DNA of 45,073 bases from Roseburia sp. GTDB taxonomy: Bacteria > Bacillota > Clostridia > Lachnospirales > Lachnospiraceae. The notes under the pieces are model-generated. The model was not told the DNA's origin. It ran no database searches and worked only from the letters and a program-made list of their open reading frames with translations. How positions within the stretch are numbered: position 1 is the first letter of the stretch; each line of letters starts with the position of its first letter. Shown in pieces: positions 8,584 to 16,467 of this stretch. The translations under genes and the position numbers were made by a program. Location: contig JAMPFC010000015.1 in the NCBI GenBank assembly GCA_023664685.1, positions 1 through 45,073 on the forward strand. Direction: 5' to 3'.

Positions 8584-9276
8584 CTACTCTGCCGGCCCCT
8601 GCTCGAGCATCAATTTATTATATAACTCCGATACTTTATCATGTATATCAGCTGACGCAGGTTTGAACCACTTACGTCCTTCAAGCATTTCTTCACTTGC
8701 CATAGTAAGATCGCGTTCCACTTTACCGTCTTCTGAATAGAAACGGACACGATAAGTCCAGCCAACTGTTCGCTGATTTGTATGATTATAGTCAAATCGG
8801 TAATTAGCAGCATTAAACAGCTTATACAAATATTGAGTCGTATTCACATCTCTTACTTCTACCATTTTTCCATCATTACCGTTCACAATATTTGCGTGAG
8901 TAACCCCTTCTGAAATCGTCGGCCATTTTGCTGGAACAGATATTAACGTAATTACATACTTAGCTTTCTTTGTCACTCCGGTTAGTTTAAACTCCCCTTG
9001 CTTTTTTACCTTGATTGTTTTCTTTGTCAGTTTGATCTGGGATTTCTTCGCCGACCATTTTACCTTTTTTCCTTTCAGACCATTTTTCAAGTTATCAAAT
9101 TCATCCGGATCCGTGATATCCGAAAGAATCTTTGATAGTTGATAAGTTTTTCCCTGCTGTACGTAAAGAGGATGAGTTTCCTTTTTCTCAAGTTTTTTAG
9201 CCGCAGATATAGGCTTATCCAAAAGCAAAAAGCTTGTTGCCAATAACAGCAACAATAATATAAGTTTTCTTTTCAT
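8584..9276 (-). CDS. Secreted protein with a basic Ig-like domain
   Basis: This 230-residue protein begins MKRKLILLLLLLATSFLLL and has an AA-type signal-peptidase site near residues 26-27, so it is exported. Residues about 35-115 form a Lys-rich, beta-strand-like region (VQQGKTYQLSKIL, KVKWSAKKSQIKLTKKTIKV, FKLTGV) resembling bacterial Ig-like (Big_2-type) domains. The C-terminal half (about 116-230) is not recognised. The ATG at 9276 is preceded by AAAGGAG; the TTG at 9285 lies inside that site. There is no LPXTG or other anchor. Similar Ig-like stretches occur in the xylanase and in the protein at 39761. Confidence 0.7.
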   Translation of the reverse strand: MKRKLILLLLLLATSFLLLDKPISAAKKLEKKETHPLYVQQGKTYQLSKILSDITDPDEFDNLKNGLKGKKVKWSAKKSQIKLTKKTIKVKKQGEFKLTGVTKKAKYVITLISVPAKWPTISEGVTHANIVNGNDGKMVEVRDVNTTQYLYKLFNAANYRFDYNHTNQRTVGWTYRVRFYSEDGKVERDLTMASEEMLEGRKWFKPASADIHDKVSELYNKLMLEQGPAE

Positions 9277-9335
9277 AAATACCAACTCCTTTTTTGTTTA
9301 CTTACTCGGATACAAAGAGTTCCTTATTTGTTTTT

Positions 9336-9365
9336 ATTGTAACAGATTTTACTATGAAATGGCAA
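9336..9365 (-). promoter_or_regulatory. Predicted promoter for the Ig-like secreted protein
   Basis: On the minus strand TTGCCA (9365-9360) and TACAAT (9341-9336) are 18 bases apart, about 60 bases before the ATG at 9276. Confidence 0.5.
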
Positions 9366-9425
9366 CCACTTTATGGGTTATTGTAAAATTTTGTCGTATA
9401 TTTGGGAAAATTAGGATGGAGTTTA

Positions 9426-9471
9426 TCGAATATCGTTAGTATTTGTCGAATAATGTCGAACGAAAGTTCGA
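9426..9471. promoter_or_regulatory. Cluster of TCGAA repeats upstream of the ligase/ACP operon
   Basis: TCGAA begins at 9426, 9446 and 9456, and the inverse TTCGA at 9467. The last two form a TCGAAC-GAAA-GTTCGA hairpin. Spacings of 20, 10 and 11 are close to whole helical turns, so this may be a regulator site. The -10-like TATAAT at 9513-9518 follows with no good -35. Confidence 0.4.
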
Positions 9472-9556
9472 AAAAATGCATGATTTCTATAGGAAATGTG
9501 TTTGAAATATTGTATAATAAAGGAAAATAACAAACCCATAAAAAGCGAGGCTACAT

Positions 9557-10783
9557 ATGAAGAAAGAACTGATACAACAGGCATATGAGGAAATACCATT
9601 TCTCTCAGAACGCTTAAATGGCACAGAAATTGACTGGAATCTGCCGGAGGGGGAATTTGAAAAAATTCCTCCTCTGGAAAAGGAAGAAATCGCCGCAGAT
9701 GTTCTCCGGCTGATACCGCCCCGTTATCTGGCGGATGTGTATGGTGGGAATCTGTTGCGGGCAAACACTTCTGGGTCGACAGGAAAGTGTCTGGAAATTT
9801 ACTGGAACACAGAAGACTGCAGGCGCTCCCTGTATCCGTTATGGTTTTACCGGAAAAAGTTTTATGGTATCTGCACATGGGATAAGAGATGCCAGTTTTA
9901 TACGATTTCCAGACCGGGGCCGGAGGAAGAAATGGTAAGATACCGGGATTACGGATTGGAATTTAGCAAAAATGATCTGGATGAAGAGAGATTGATCTGG
10001 ATCTATCAGGAGATCAAAAAATATGAACCGGTATGGATGATTCTGCAGCCTTGTATCGCAGAACTGCTGTGTCTTGTGAAAGAAACACATGATCTGCCGG
10101 AACTTGACTCGGTGCGATATATTGAAATGACAGGAGAAATGCTTTCGCAGGAGTTAAGGGATCGTATCGTGGAGACATTTCACTGCACCGTGGCGAATCA
10201 GTATGGGATGAATGAAGTAAACTCGATTGCTTATGAATGTCCGCAGGGAAACCTCCACTGCATGGAAGAAAATGTAGTTGTTGAAATACTGGATGACGAG
10301 GGAAATGTGCTGCCAGATGGCGAGGAGGGAAATATTTATGTGACGACGTGCCATAATCAGGTTATGCCTTTTATCCGTTATGGAACCGGAGACCGAGGAG
10401 TGCTTGAGAGAACACAGTGCAGTTGTGGGTGCCGAGGAAAGATTCTTCGTCTATTGACCGGAAGGAAACATGAATGGGTTCTCACGAGGGATGGGGAAAA
10501 GGTAACGCCTTATGTGTTTGTGCGTGCGGTTGAGGCAGTGAATTATCTTACTGATTTTTGTATTCTCCAATACGAGATTGTGCAGATGGATTATGATGAA
10601 TTTCTGGTTAGGATCGTATTGGACGAGCCAGTAGAGGGAATCCCGGAATTGTTTGTAGAAAATATAGGTCATGAGAGCCTGCAGGCTGCCATGTATGATT
10701 TTTGTTTTGAGAAAGAACTTTTCCCAGATGAGACAGGGAAAAGAAGTTTTTTTAAGAATCAGATCAGGAGCGAAAATACATAA
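9557..10783 (+). CDS. PaaK-like adenylate-forming ligase
   Basis: This 408-residue protein belongs to the phenylacetate-CoA ligase-like branch of AMP-forming enzymes. The ATP-binding loop reads TSGSTGK (71-77), followed by MTGEML and the NQYGMNEVNSIAYEC motif. A cysteine pattern CSCGCRGKI lies after the conserved GTGDRG segment. Such enzymes activate a carboxylic acid as acyl-adenylate and load it on CoA or, in biosynthetic loci, on a carrier protein. It is the first gene of a five-gene operon and is followed within 30 bases by a carrier-protein gene, so loading the carrier is the natural guess. The true substrate is unknown. Confidence 0.85.
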   Translation: MKKELIQQAYEEIPFLSERLNGTEIDWNLPEGEFEKIPPLEKEEIAADVLRLIPPRYLADVYGGNLLRANTSGSTGKCLEIYWNTEDCRRSLYPLWFYRKKFYGICTWDKRCQFYTISRPGPEEEMVRYRDYGLEFSKNDLDEERLIWIYQEIKKYEPVWMILQPCIAELLCLVKETHDLPELDSVRYIEMTGEMLSQELRDRIVETFHCTVANQYGMNEVNSIAYECPQGNLHCMEENVVVEILDDEGNVLPDGEEGNIYVTTCHNQVMPFIRYGTGDRGVLERTQCSCGCRGKILRLLTGRKHEWVLTRDGEKVTPYVFVRAVEAVNYLTDFCILQYEIVQMDYDEFLVRIVLDEPVEGIPELFVENIGHESLQAAMYDFCFEKELFPDETGKRSFFKNQIRSENT

Positions 10784-10810
10784 AGGAGAAAAGGAGGGAA
10801 TCTAGGCAAA

Positions 10811-11062
10811 ATGGACAGTATTTACGAAAGAGTGACCGAACTCATCTTGTTAAACGCTCCGGAAGAACCGCAGATGCCGCTAGAAGAGGATACCAGACTT
10901 CTTGAGGATTTGGGATATGATTCCATTGCGATGATGAGTCTTCTGGTGGACGTGGAAGAAGAGTATGATTTTGAGACAGAGGATATGGAAGAAAGTTTGA
11001 AAGCATTTGAAACCGTAAAAAGTTTTGTAGAGTTTGTCAGAACAAATCAAGGAAAGTTGTAA
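10811..11062 (+). CDS. Acyl/peptidyl carrier protein
   Basis: This 83-residue acidic protein has the carrier-protein motif DLGYDSIAMM; Ser38 is the expected 4'-phosphopantetheine attachment site. The predicted helices and length fit a free-standing ACP or PCP. It is separate from the fatty-acid synthesis genes and sits between an adenylating enzyme and two proteins of unknown function, which points to a dedicated biosynthetic carrier. A strong AGGAGAAAAGGAGGGA stretch precedes it. It is probably activated by the cell's general phosphopantetheinyl transferase, as none is visible here. Confidence 0.92.
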   Translation: MDSIYERVTELILLNAPEEPQMPLEEDTRLLEDLGYDSIAMMSLLVDVEEEYDFETEDMEESLKAFETVKSFVEFVRTNQGKL

Positions 11063-11080
11063 GAGAGGAAGGATAAGTAT

Positions 11081-12046
11081 ATGGAGTCAGGACACATATT
11101 ACCGATCCGGGAGCCATTGCTAAAGGCGTATTTACATATCGGAATGCCATTTAGTATTCTTCCGGAAAAATTTGAAACAAATGGCTGGGTATATAATACA
11201 TATATTCAGCTTGTTTATCATGATGAAAATCCGGCGGACGCTTTTATGGATTTTACCCAAGAGAGGTTTTGGGAGGAACATAACGTATTTACAAAAGGTT
11301 TTCTCGGATTTCCGGCAGGAACGGATGAGGAACGCATAGAAATGCTGATAGAATGGAAGCGGTTTATGGACATGGGATACTATATATTTGGAGACTGGGA
11401 CGAGTATTATATTCCGGATACACCGTTTTATGAAAAAAGTTTTTTTCGGCATTATTTTCTGGCATATGGTTATGAAAATGGGGAGATTTGTGTGGAGGGA
11501 TATCTGGCAGACGGCCACTGGCACCGATTTCGTGTAGAAGAAGAAATATTTTTGCAGGCAGTGCTTCCGGATAAGGACAGGGACAAAAATGGTTATGTAG
11601 GGGTCAATCTATACCGACCCAGAGCGGACAAGTTATTTACTTTTGATTCGGGGCAGGTAAAAAGAGAGGTAAAGGCTTATCTTTGCAGTGAGGGAGAAAC
11701 TACAGAGCTTCTCTATGGTGTGGAGGCGGTGAGAAAATTTTTTGACCAGATGACAGGAGCGATGGAAGAAGGTGCTGACTTTCCGATACAATCGGTGTAT
11801 ATCATCTATGAGCATAAGGTAATGATGCTTAAGCGGCTTGAGTACATGACAGCGGAAAAAAACGGATGCACAGAGGATGATGTGCAGGAATATCAAAAAG
11901 TTGTGGATCAGGTTTTTTCTGTCGTATGCAGTTGTGTAAAATACAGGATGACAAGAAGGGTGGCTCATTTGGAACGGATCAGGGAAAAAATAAACGATGC
12001 CATAGAGTCAGAACAAAGAATATTAAGGAGAATTTTTAATGAATAG
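11081..12046 (+). CDS. Unknown protein A of the ligase/ACP operon (possibly BtrH_N/C39-like)
   Basis: This 321-residue protein is not firmly recognised. Its middle part reads MGYYIFGDWDEYYIP (about 98-112), then YGYENGEICVEGY (129-141). This GYYI...DEYYIP...YGY...GY pattern recalls uncharacterised papain-fold-like proteins (BtrH N-terminal type) found beside carrier proteins in Firmicute biosynthetic loci. That is recollection, and no catalytic Cys can be pointed out in the usual place. The C-terminal half is mostly helical and charged. It starts 18 bases after the ACP stop and overlaps the next gene by 8 bases. A role in transferring or releasing the carrier-bound acyl group is an inference. 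Confidence 0.7.
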   Translation: MESGHILPIREPLLKAYLHIGMPFSILPEKFETNGWVYNTYIQLVYHDENPADAFMDFTQERFWEEHNVFTKGFLGFPAGTDEERIEMLIEWKRFMDMGYYIFGDWDEYYIPDTPFYEKSFFRHYFLAYGYENGEICVEGYLADGHWHRFRVEEEIFLQAVLPDKDRDKNGYVGVNLYRPRADKLFTFDSGQVKREVKAYLCSEGETTELLYGVEAVRKFFDQMTGAMEEGADFPIQSVYIIYEHKVMMLKRLEYMTAEKNGCTEDDVQEYQKVVDQVFSVVCSCVKYRMTRRVAHLERIREKINDAIESEQRILRRIFNE

Positions 12047-12557
12047 GCTTACGGTAAATACAGATATTAAAGATCAGGCAGCAGATATGATACTTACAAG
12101 AGCAGTACTGTCTCCGCAGATGGCAGAAAAGGTGAAAAAAAGACATATAAAGGATATTCCATTTTATGAAGATTTGTCCGTATTTTCTCATGGTTTTTTT
12201 AAATATTACTTCGGAGAAGATAATGTGGAGGATTCACTGGAAGAGGTTAACCGGGATATAAAAAATTTTATTGATTCTGGGTATTATATTCGGATTGGTC
12301 AAGATTGGGGAGAGAGTCTGATTATCTACGGATATGAGGAAGGAATGGTTTGCGTTATGGGAACTGCCAGATCAGAAAATGAGACGGAGATTTCTTTGTA
12401 TAAGGAAAAAATCAGCGAGTTATTGAAAAAATCTGGTTTTTTGGAAGGAAAAAGGAGAGATGAATACCTTCGCCTGCGCACCTTGAAAGAAAATTCTGCA
12501 TTTTCAGATGGAAAAGGCGGAGTGGCCGGATTTTTGAAAGGTCTTTGGCACAAATAG
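12039..12557 (+). CDS. Unknown protein B of the ligase/ACP operon, shorter relative of protein A
   Basis: This 172-residue protein shares a pattern with its upstream neighbour: VFSHGFF against VFTKGFL, IDSGYYI (78-84) against MDMGYYI, and YGYEEGMVCVMG (97-108) against YGYENGEICVEG. The DEYYIP segment of protein A is missing. The ATG at 12039 overlaps the end of the preceding gene, with AAGGAG inside that gene as the ribosome-binding site, so the two are translationally coupled. No known domain is recognised. It may form a heteromer with protein A or be a second copy of the same fold. Confidence 0.7.
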   Translation: MNRLTVNTDIKDQAADMILTRAVLSPQMAEKVKKRHIKDIPFYEDLSVFSHGFFKYYFGEDNVEDSLEEVNRDIKNFIDSGYYIRIGQDWGESLIIYGYEEGMVCVMGTARSENETEISLYKEKISELLKKSGFLEGKRRDEYLRLRTLKENSAFSDGKGGVAGFLKGLWHK

Positions 12558-12597
12558 CAGTATCCTGCCATACAGAAGTTTTAGAATGGAGGACGTT

Positions 12598-14016
12598 ATG
12601 AAAATGCTGAATGGAAGGGATGACGGTACTGCGGTCATCACAGAAGATGGCAGACAGATCTCCTATGCGGAAATAAAAAGATTTTGCCACGCCTTTCAGG
12701 AAAGGATGCCTGACAGAAGTCTTCTGATCATAATTTGTTCCAATACATTAGAATGTATTTCTGGTTACATCGGAAGTCTGATGGGAGAACATGTTCCACT
12801 GCTTCTTGGCCCGGACACGGATTTTTTTATGCTGTCAAAATATCTTGAGGCGTATCAGCCGGGATATGTCTGGACGAAAAAAGAAGAACTGGTAAATGAA
12901 CTGACGGAGAAACAGAAATTTGTGAAAATATTCGGGATGGGAGAATATGTTCTTTTAAAGACGAATTATGCAAAGGTTAAAATGAATCGGGAGCTTGCTC
13001 TTTTACTTACCACATCGGGAACGACAGGAAATTTAAAGACGGTGAGGCTGAGCAAAGAAAATCTTTTATCAAACACGCAGAGCATCTGTGAATATTTGAA
13101 AATTGAGGAATCGCATCGGGCAATTACCACTCTGCCAATGAACTACACATATGGCTTGTCAGTGGTCAACACGCATTTTTTCAGCGGGGCAACGATCCTT
13201 CTTACAGACCGGTCGGTCATTGACCGCAAGTTTTGGGATTTTTTTCGAAAATATCAGGTAACTTCTTTGGCTGGGGTGCCGTATACTTACGAGCTGCTTT
13301 GTCGAATGGGGATCAGAAAAATGGAGCTGCCCTCCCTCCGGGTTATGACACAGGCCGGCGGCGCACTGAAGGAACGGGAATGGTCGTATCTGTCCCGCTA
13401 TTCGGAGGAGCATAAATCTCGGTTTTTTGTAATGTACGGACAGACGGAGGCAACAGCAAGGATAAGTTATCTGGCTCCGGAAAAGATGAAAAGGAAAATG
13501 GGAAGCATCGGAAAAGCGATACCGGGAGGGCGATTATATGTGGCAAATGAAGAAGGGGAGAGGATAGACTCTCCTTATGAGAAAGGCCAACTGATCTATG
13601 AAGGGCCAAACGTAATGATGGGATATGCTGTGGATGTCCGGGATTTAATATCCGGAAATGAACAGCATGGAAAGCTGTGTACAGGAGATATCGGCTATTC
13701 GGATGAAGAAGGCGATTTTTATGTGACCGGACGGATGAACCGCTTTACTAAAATTTATGGAAAACGTATCAATCTTGATGATGTGGAACAGAATCTTTGC
13801 GAAAAGATGGGATGTCAGGCAGTATGTATCACCCGAGGAGATGAGATTGTTTTGCTCCACGAGGGAGGAAAAGACGCGGAGATGGCAGGAATCAGGGAAT
13901 TATGGGAACGGTATGGAATCGGAAGGAAAAATATCATTCCGGTAAAAACCGGGCAGATTCCTCATGCTGCTTCAGGAAAAGTTGATTACAAAGCAGCAGA
14001 GAAATTGATACCATAG
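12598..14016 (+). CDS. AMP-dependent acyl-CoA/acyl-ACP synthetase
   Basis: This 472-residue protein is a class I adenylate-forming enzyme. It has the phosphate-binding motif LTTSGTTGN (137-145), the YGQTEAT motif, the TGDIGY and GRMNRFTKIYGKRI hinge, and the C-terminal HAASGKVDYK segment with the catalytic Lys (K461). It would activate a carboxylate or amino acid as an adenylate. It closes the five-gene operon, which therefore has two activating enzymes for one carrier. The ATG at 12598 is chosen because GGAGG (12588-12592) lies five bases before it; the in-frame ATG at 12586 overlaps that site. Confidence 0.85.
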   Translation: MKMLNGRDDGTAVITEDGRQISYAEIKRFCHAFQERMPDRSLLIIICSNTLECISGYIGSLMGEHVPLLLGPDTDFFMLSKYLEAYQPGYVWTKKEELVNELTEKQKFVKIFGMGEYVLLKTNYAKVKMNRELALLLTTSGTTGNLKTVRLSKENLLSNTQSICEYLKIEESHRAITTLPMNYTYGLSVVNTHFFSGATILLTDRSVIDRKFWDFFRKYQVTSLAGVPYTYELLCRMGIRKMELPSLRVMTQAGGALKEREWSYLSRYSEEHKSRFFVMYGQTEATARISYLAPEKMKRKMGSIGKAIPGGRLYVANEEGERIDSPYEKGQLIYEGPNVMMGYAVDVRDLISGNEQHGKLCTGDIGYSDEEGDFYVTGRMNRFTKIYGKRINLDDVEQNLCEKMGCQAVCITRGDEIVLLHEGGKDAEMAGIRELWERYGIGRKNIIPVKTGQIPHAASGKVDYKAAEKLIP

Positions 14017-14041
14017 CCGAGCGAGGTTGATCATCATTGTG

Positions 14042-14866
14042 CTAATCCGATCGTTCCTGAAAAGTACGGTATGCATAACATGCAGTAAGTACGGTGACTG
14101 CGCCGCTGAGACACATACTGAGAGCCAGATTTTTGATCACTCCAACCTGTGTCAGATAAGTAGGTACATATCCGATGATATGAAGAACGATCGCAACCGG
14201 AAGAAAATACTTCCGCTTTTTATCGTTTACTGCGATATAGATCAAAACAGCAAGGGCGGCTTGGAAGAACAAGGCAAGAATCCGCTCTACACCGGCAGCT
14301 ACATTTTCTATCGGCGGGACAGCGATCAGTTGTGCGATCGCTGTTTTATAATCAGCAAGCGCTTCCCCGCTCAGGTTCAATTTGGCAAGGTAGTTATCCA
14401 TTCCCAGAGAATTTACCATAAAGGCGAGGACGATATTTCCCATAAAAAGCGAACTGCCATAGGCAATCGTTTCAAAGCCTCCATGACCGACTCCGAATAG
14501 AAAGGCGTTTTGTTTGCCGGGGCGGTTTTTCATAAACCGGCTGAGGCCGACGTATTTACCAATTTCTTCAAAGATTCCGGCGGCTACCGCGCCATAAAGG
14601 GCATACCAGACCGGGTGGGTCGACCGATTAAAAACATCTGCCAGAGAAAAAAAGTTAAATAGGAGCATATTGAGAAATCCTTCTGCCCCAAAGGCAAAAA
14701 GTACATAAAATGCCATTCCGATAAAAAAAGAAGATAATTTTGCTCCGGTTTTTGCCCGGTAATATCCCAAAAATATGAAGGGAACAGCAGTACAGATCAG
14801 GGCGATAACGATCATGCTTGCCAGTGATTCACTGGAAAATCTGGTTGCCATAAGTAATGTATTCAT
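14042..14866 (-). CDS. YhfC-family intramembrane glutamic-type protease
   Basis: This 274-residue polytopic protein has about seven hydrophobic segments. It carries the family motifs FEEIGKY (in the segment beginning AAGIFEEIGKYVG) and GHGGFE, where Glu and His residues are conserved in YhfC-like intramembrane proteases (related to the CPBP/Rce1 superfamily). It would cleave membrane proteins or peptides in the cytoplasmic membrane; the substrate is unknown. GGAGAG precedes the ATG. It converges on the ligase operon, with only 25 bases between the stop codons. Neighbouring genes give no clue to a partner. Confidence 0.8.
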   Translation of the reverse strand: MNTLLMATRFSSESLASMIVIALICTAVPFIFLGYYRAKTGAKLSSFFIGMAFYVLFAFGAEGFLNMLLFNFFSLADVFNRSTHPVWYALYGAVAAGIFEEIGKYVGLSRFMKNRPGKQNAFLFGVGHGGFETIAYGSSLFMGNIVLAFMVNSLGMDNYLAKLNLSGEALADYKTAIAQLIAVPPIENVAAGVERILALFFQAALAVLIYIAVNDKKRKYFLPVAIVLHIIGYVPTYLTQVGVIKNLALSMCLSGAVTVLTACYAYRTFQERSD

Positions 14867-15140
14867 AATTCACTCTCCATTCTAATAGAACGTTTATAGG
14901 TTCTTTTGTATCTCATTTTCTACATACTAAATATCATACCGTTCTTTTGGATGTTTGGCAAATGTTTTTTGTAAATAGGAAATAATGTAAACGGTAGTTG
15001 TTGTTTTATGTGGAAATTTGATGGCCGTTCATCGCATATTTTGGTTGTCTGTCGCTAGAGATGGAAATTTGTGTGATGGTGTGATATAATAAATATGATT
15101 TATTAATTGGGCTAAAAATCAGGAAAGGAGAATGCTTATC

Positions 15141-15728
15141 ATGAAGAAAATTACAAAGGGAATAGCAGTGTTGCTTTTAATTGCCACTATTTTGTTTAGA
15201 ACAAATAATGCGTATGCTGCATATAGTGGTGTTGAAGCGGTGAAGTATGCAGAGACGTGGTGGAATGGTTATAATACAAGTCAATATTATAAAGCGGATC
15301 TGGATTGTACAAATTTTGTTTCTCAATGCTTGGTCGCCGGCGGGCAGAAAACTTCGAGTAAATTACCAAGCTATTATGATACTGGTTATTGGCGTCCGCA
15401 TTCGGCCACTTGGGAAAATGCGACATATTGGAGAAAGTATTGGAAGGACAAAACGACACGATGTGGAAGAACGCTTGGAACAAATAAACTTGCTATAAAT
15501 AATGATTTGTATTCTGCACTTGGTTTGGGAGATGTTATCCAGTGGGGATATGGCACTTCTGATATACATCATTCACAGTTGGTAGAAGGATTTAAAACGA
15601 GAGGTGATGGTATCCGAACATGCTATATGATTCAGCATACGGATGCGAGACAGTACATTGACTTATATGATTATTTGAATGCTACTTATTATACGTATGC
15701 ATGTGGATATCATTTTAGTTTTAAATAA
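15141..15728 (+). CDS. Secreted amidase-domain protein (Amidase_6, cysteine hydrolase)
   Basis: This 195-residue protein has a signal peptide ending near AYA-A (residue 27) and then the Amidase_6 pattern: YAETWWNGYN, then DLDCTNFVSQCLVAGG with likely nucleophile C56, and DIHHSQLVEG with candidate catalytic His at 143-144. This family contains papain/NlpC-like secreted hydrolases seen in Firmicutes; cell-wall or peptide amide bonds are possible substrates. The ATG at 15141 lies ten bases after AAGGAG; an in-frame ATG at 15132 is only one base from it. It forms a probable operon with the following coiled-coil gene. Confidence 0.82.
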   Translation: MKKITKGIAVLLLIATILFRTNNAYAAYSGVEAVKYAETWWNGYNTSQYYKADLDCTNFVSQCLVAGGQKTSSKLPSYYDTGYWRPHSATWENATYWRKYWKDKTTRCGRTLGTNKLAINNDLYSALGLGDVIQWGYGTSDIHHSQLVEGFKTRGDGIRTCYMIQHTDARQYIDLYDYLNATYYTYACGYHFSFK

Positions 15729-15749
15729 ACAGAATAGGAGGGAATTTAT

Positions 15750-16262
15750 ATGAAAAAAAGAAAGTTTGAAAAGAGAAAAATAGTTGTTCTTGCAACATGT
15801 GTCTGCGCCATTTTGTGTGGAACTACGGTTTATGCATTGGTTCAGAGTGATGAAGCGATTCGTGACAAAAAGCTTGCTGAAATCGACAATTATGAAAAAC
15901 AGGCAAAAAGTTTAATGGAGGCAGATGCAAATACTGATGATGCTGATAAAAGGCAAGAGTTAAAAGATCAGTTGGGAACTGTTTTGGATAAGAAAATGAA
16001 ACTTGAAATAGAGACAAATTCCTATGATTATAAAGGGGAATTGGAAATCTCTATTCATTCTGTACTGACTGCAGTAGAAGATTCGGAGCGGTTTCTAAAA
16101 GAAAATCCGGAAAAATTATCAAAAAAGGGGGAAAAACGTCTCTCTGCTCTAAGAAACCTTTGTCAAAAATATGAAAAGGAACTGGAGTCCTGTGAGGATT
16201 ATAAGAAATTGTTAGAAAATTACCGACGGGAGTTAGATGAAATATATAATAACTATCGTTGA
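15750..16262 (+). CDS. Exported or membrane-anchored coiled-coil protein
   Basis: This 170-residue protein has a basic start (MKKRKFEKRK), one hydrophobic segment (about 11-30) and then a highly charged, helical body rich in Glu and Lys with heptad-like spacing, from about 35 to the end. No domain is recognised. It begins 21 bases after the amidase gene, with a GGAGGG ribosome-binding site, so the two are probably exported together. It may be a helical partner or inhibitor of the amidase, but this is only suggested by position. Confidence 0.7.
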   Translation: MKKRKFEKRKIVVLATCVCAILCGTTVYALVQSDEAIRDKKLAEIDNYEKQAKSLMEADANTDDADKRQELKDQLGTVLDKKMKLEIETNSYDYKGELEISIHSVLTAVEDSERFLKENPEKLSKKGEKRLSALRNLCQKYEKELESCEDYKKLLENYRRELDEIYNNYR

Positions 16263-16391
16263 TACAAATTAGGAAGTTTGCGAGAGAATATAAAACGAAT
16301 CTTATTAAAGATGGGCTATCATATCGTACTTTTCAGGAACTGTCGGATTAGCACAGTGATGATCTCCCTTAAAAAATAATGTGAGAAATCG

Positions 16392-16421
16392 TTGCCATTT
16401 CATAGTGAAATTTGTTATAAT
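16392..16421 (+). promoter_or_regulatory. Predicted promoter for the lipoprotein gene
   Basis: TTGCCA (16392-16397) and TATAAT (16416-16421) are 18 bases apart, about 45 bases before the ATG at 16468. Confidence 0.6.
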
Positions 16422-16467
16422 AAAAAGTAATAGTGGTATTCATTATGAAAAGATTGGAGGGGATCAT

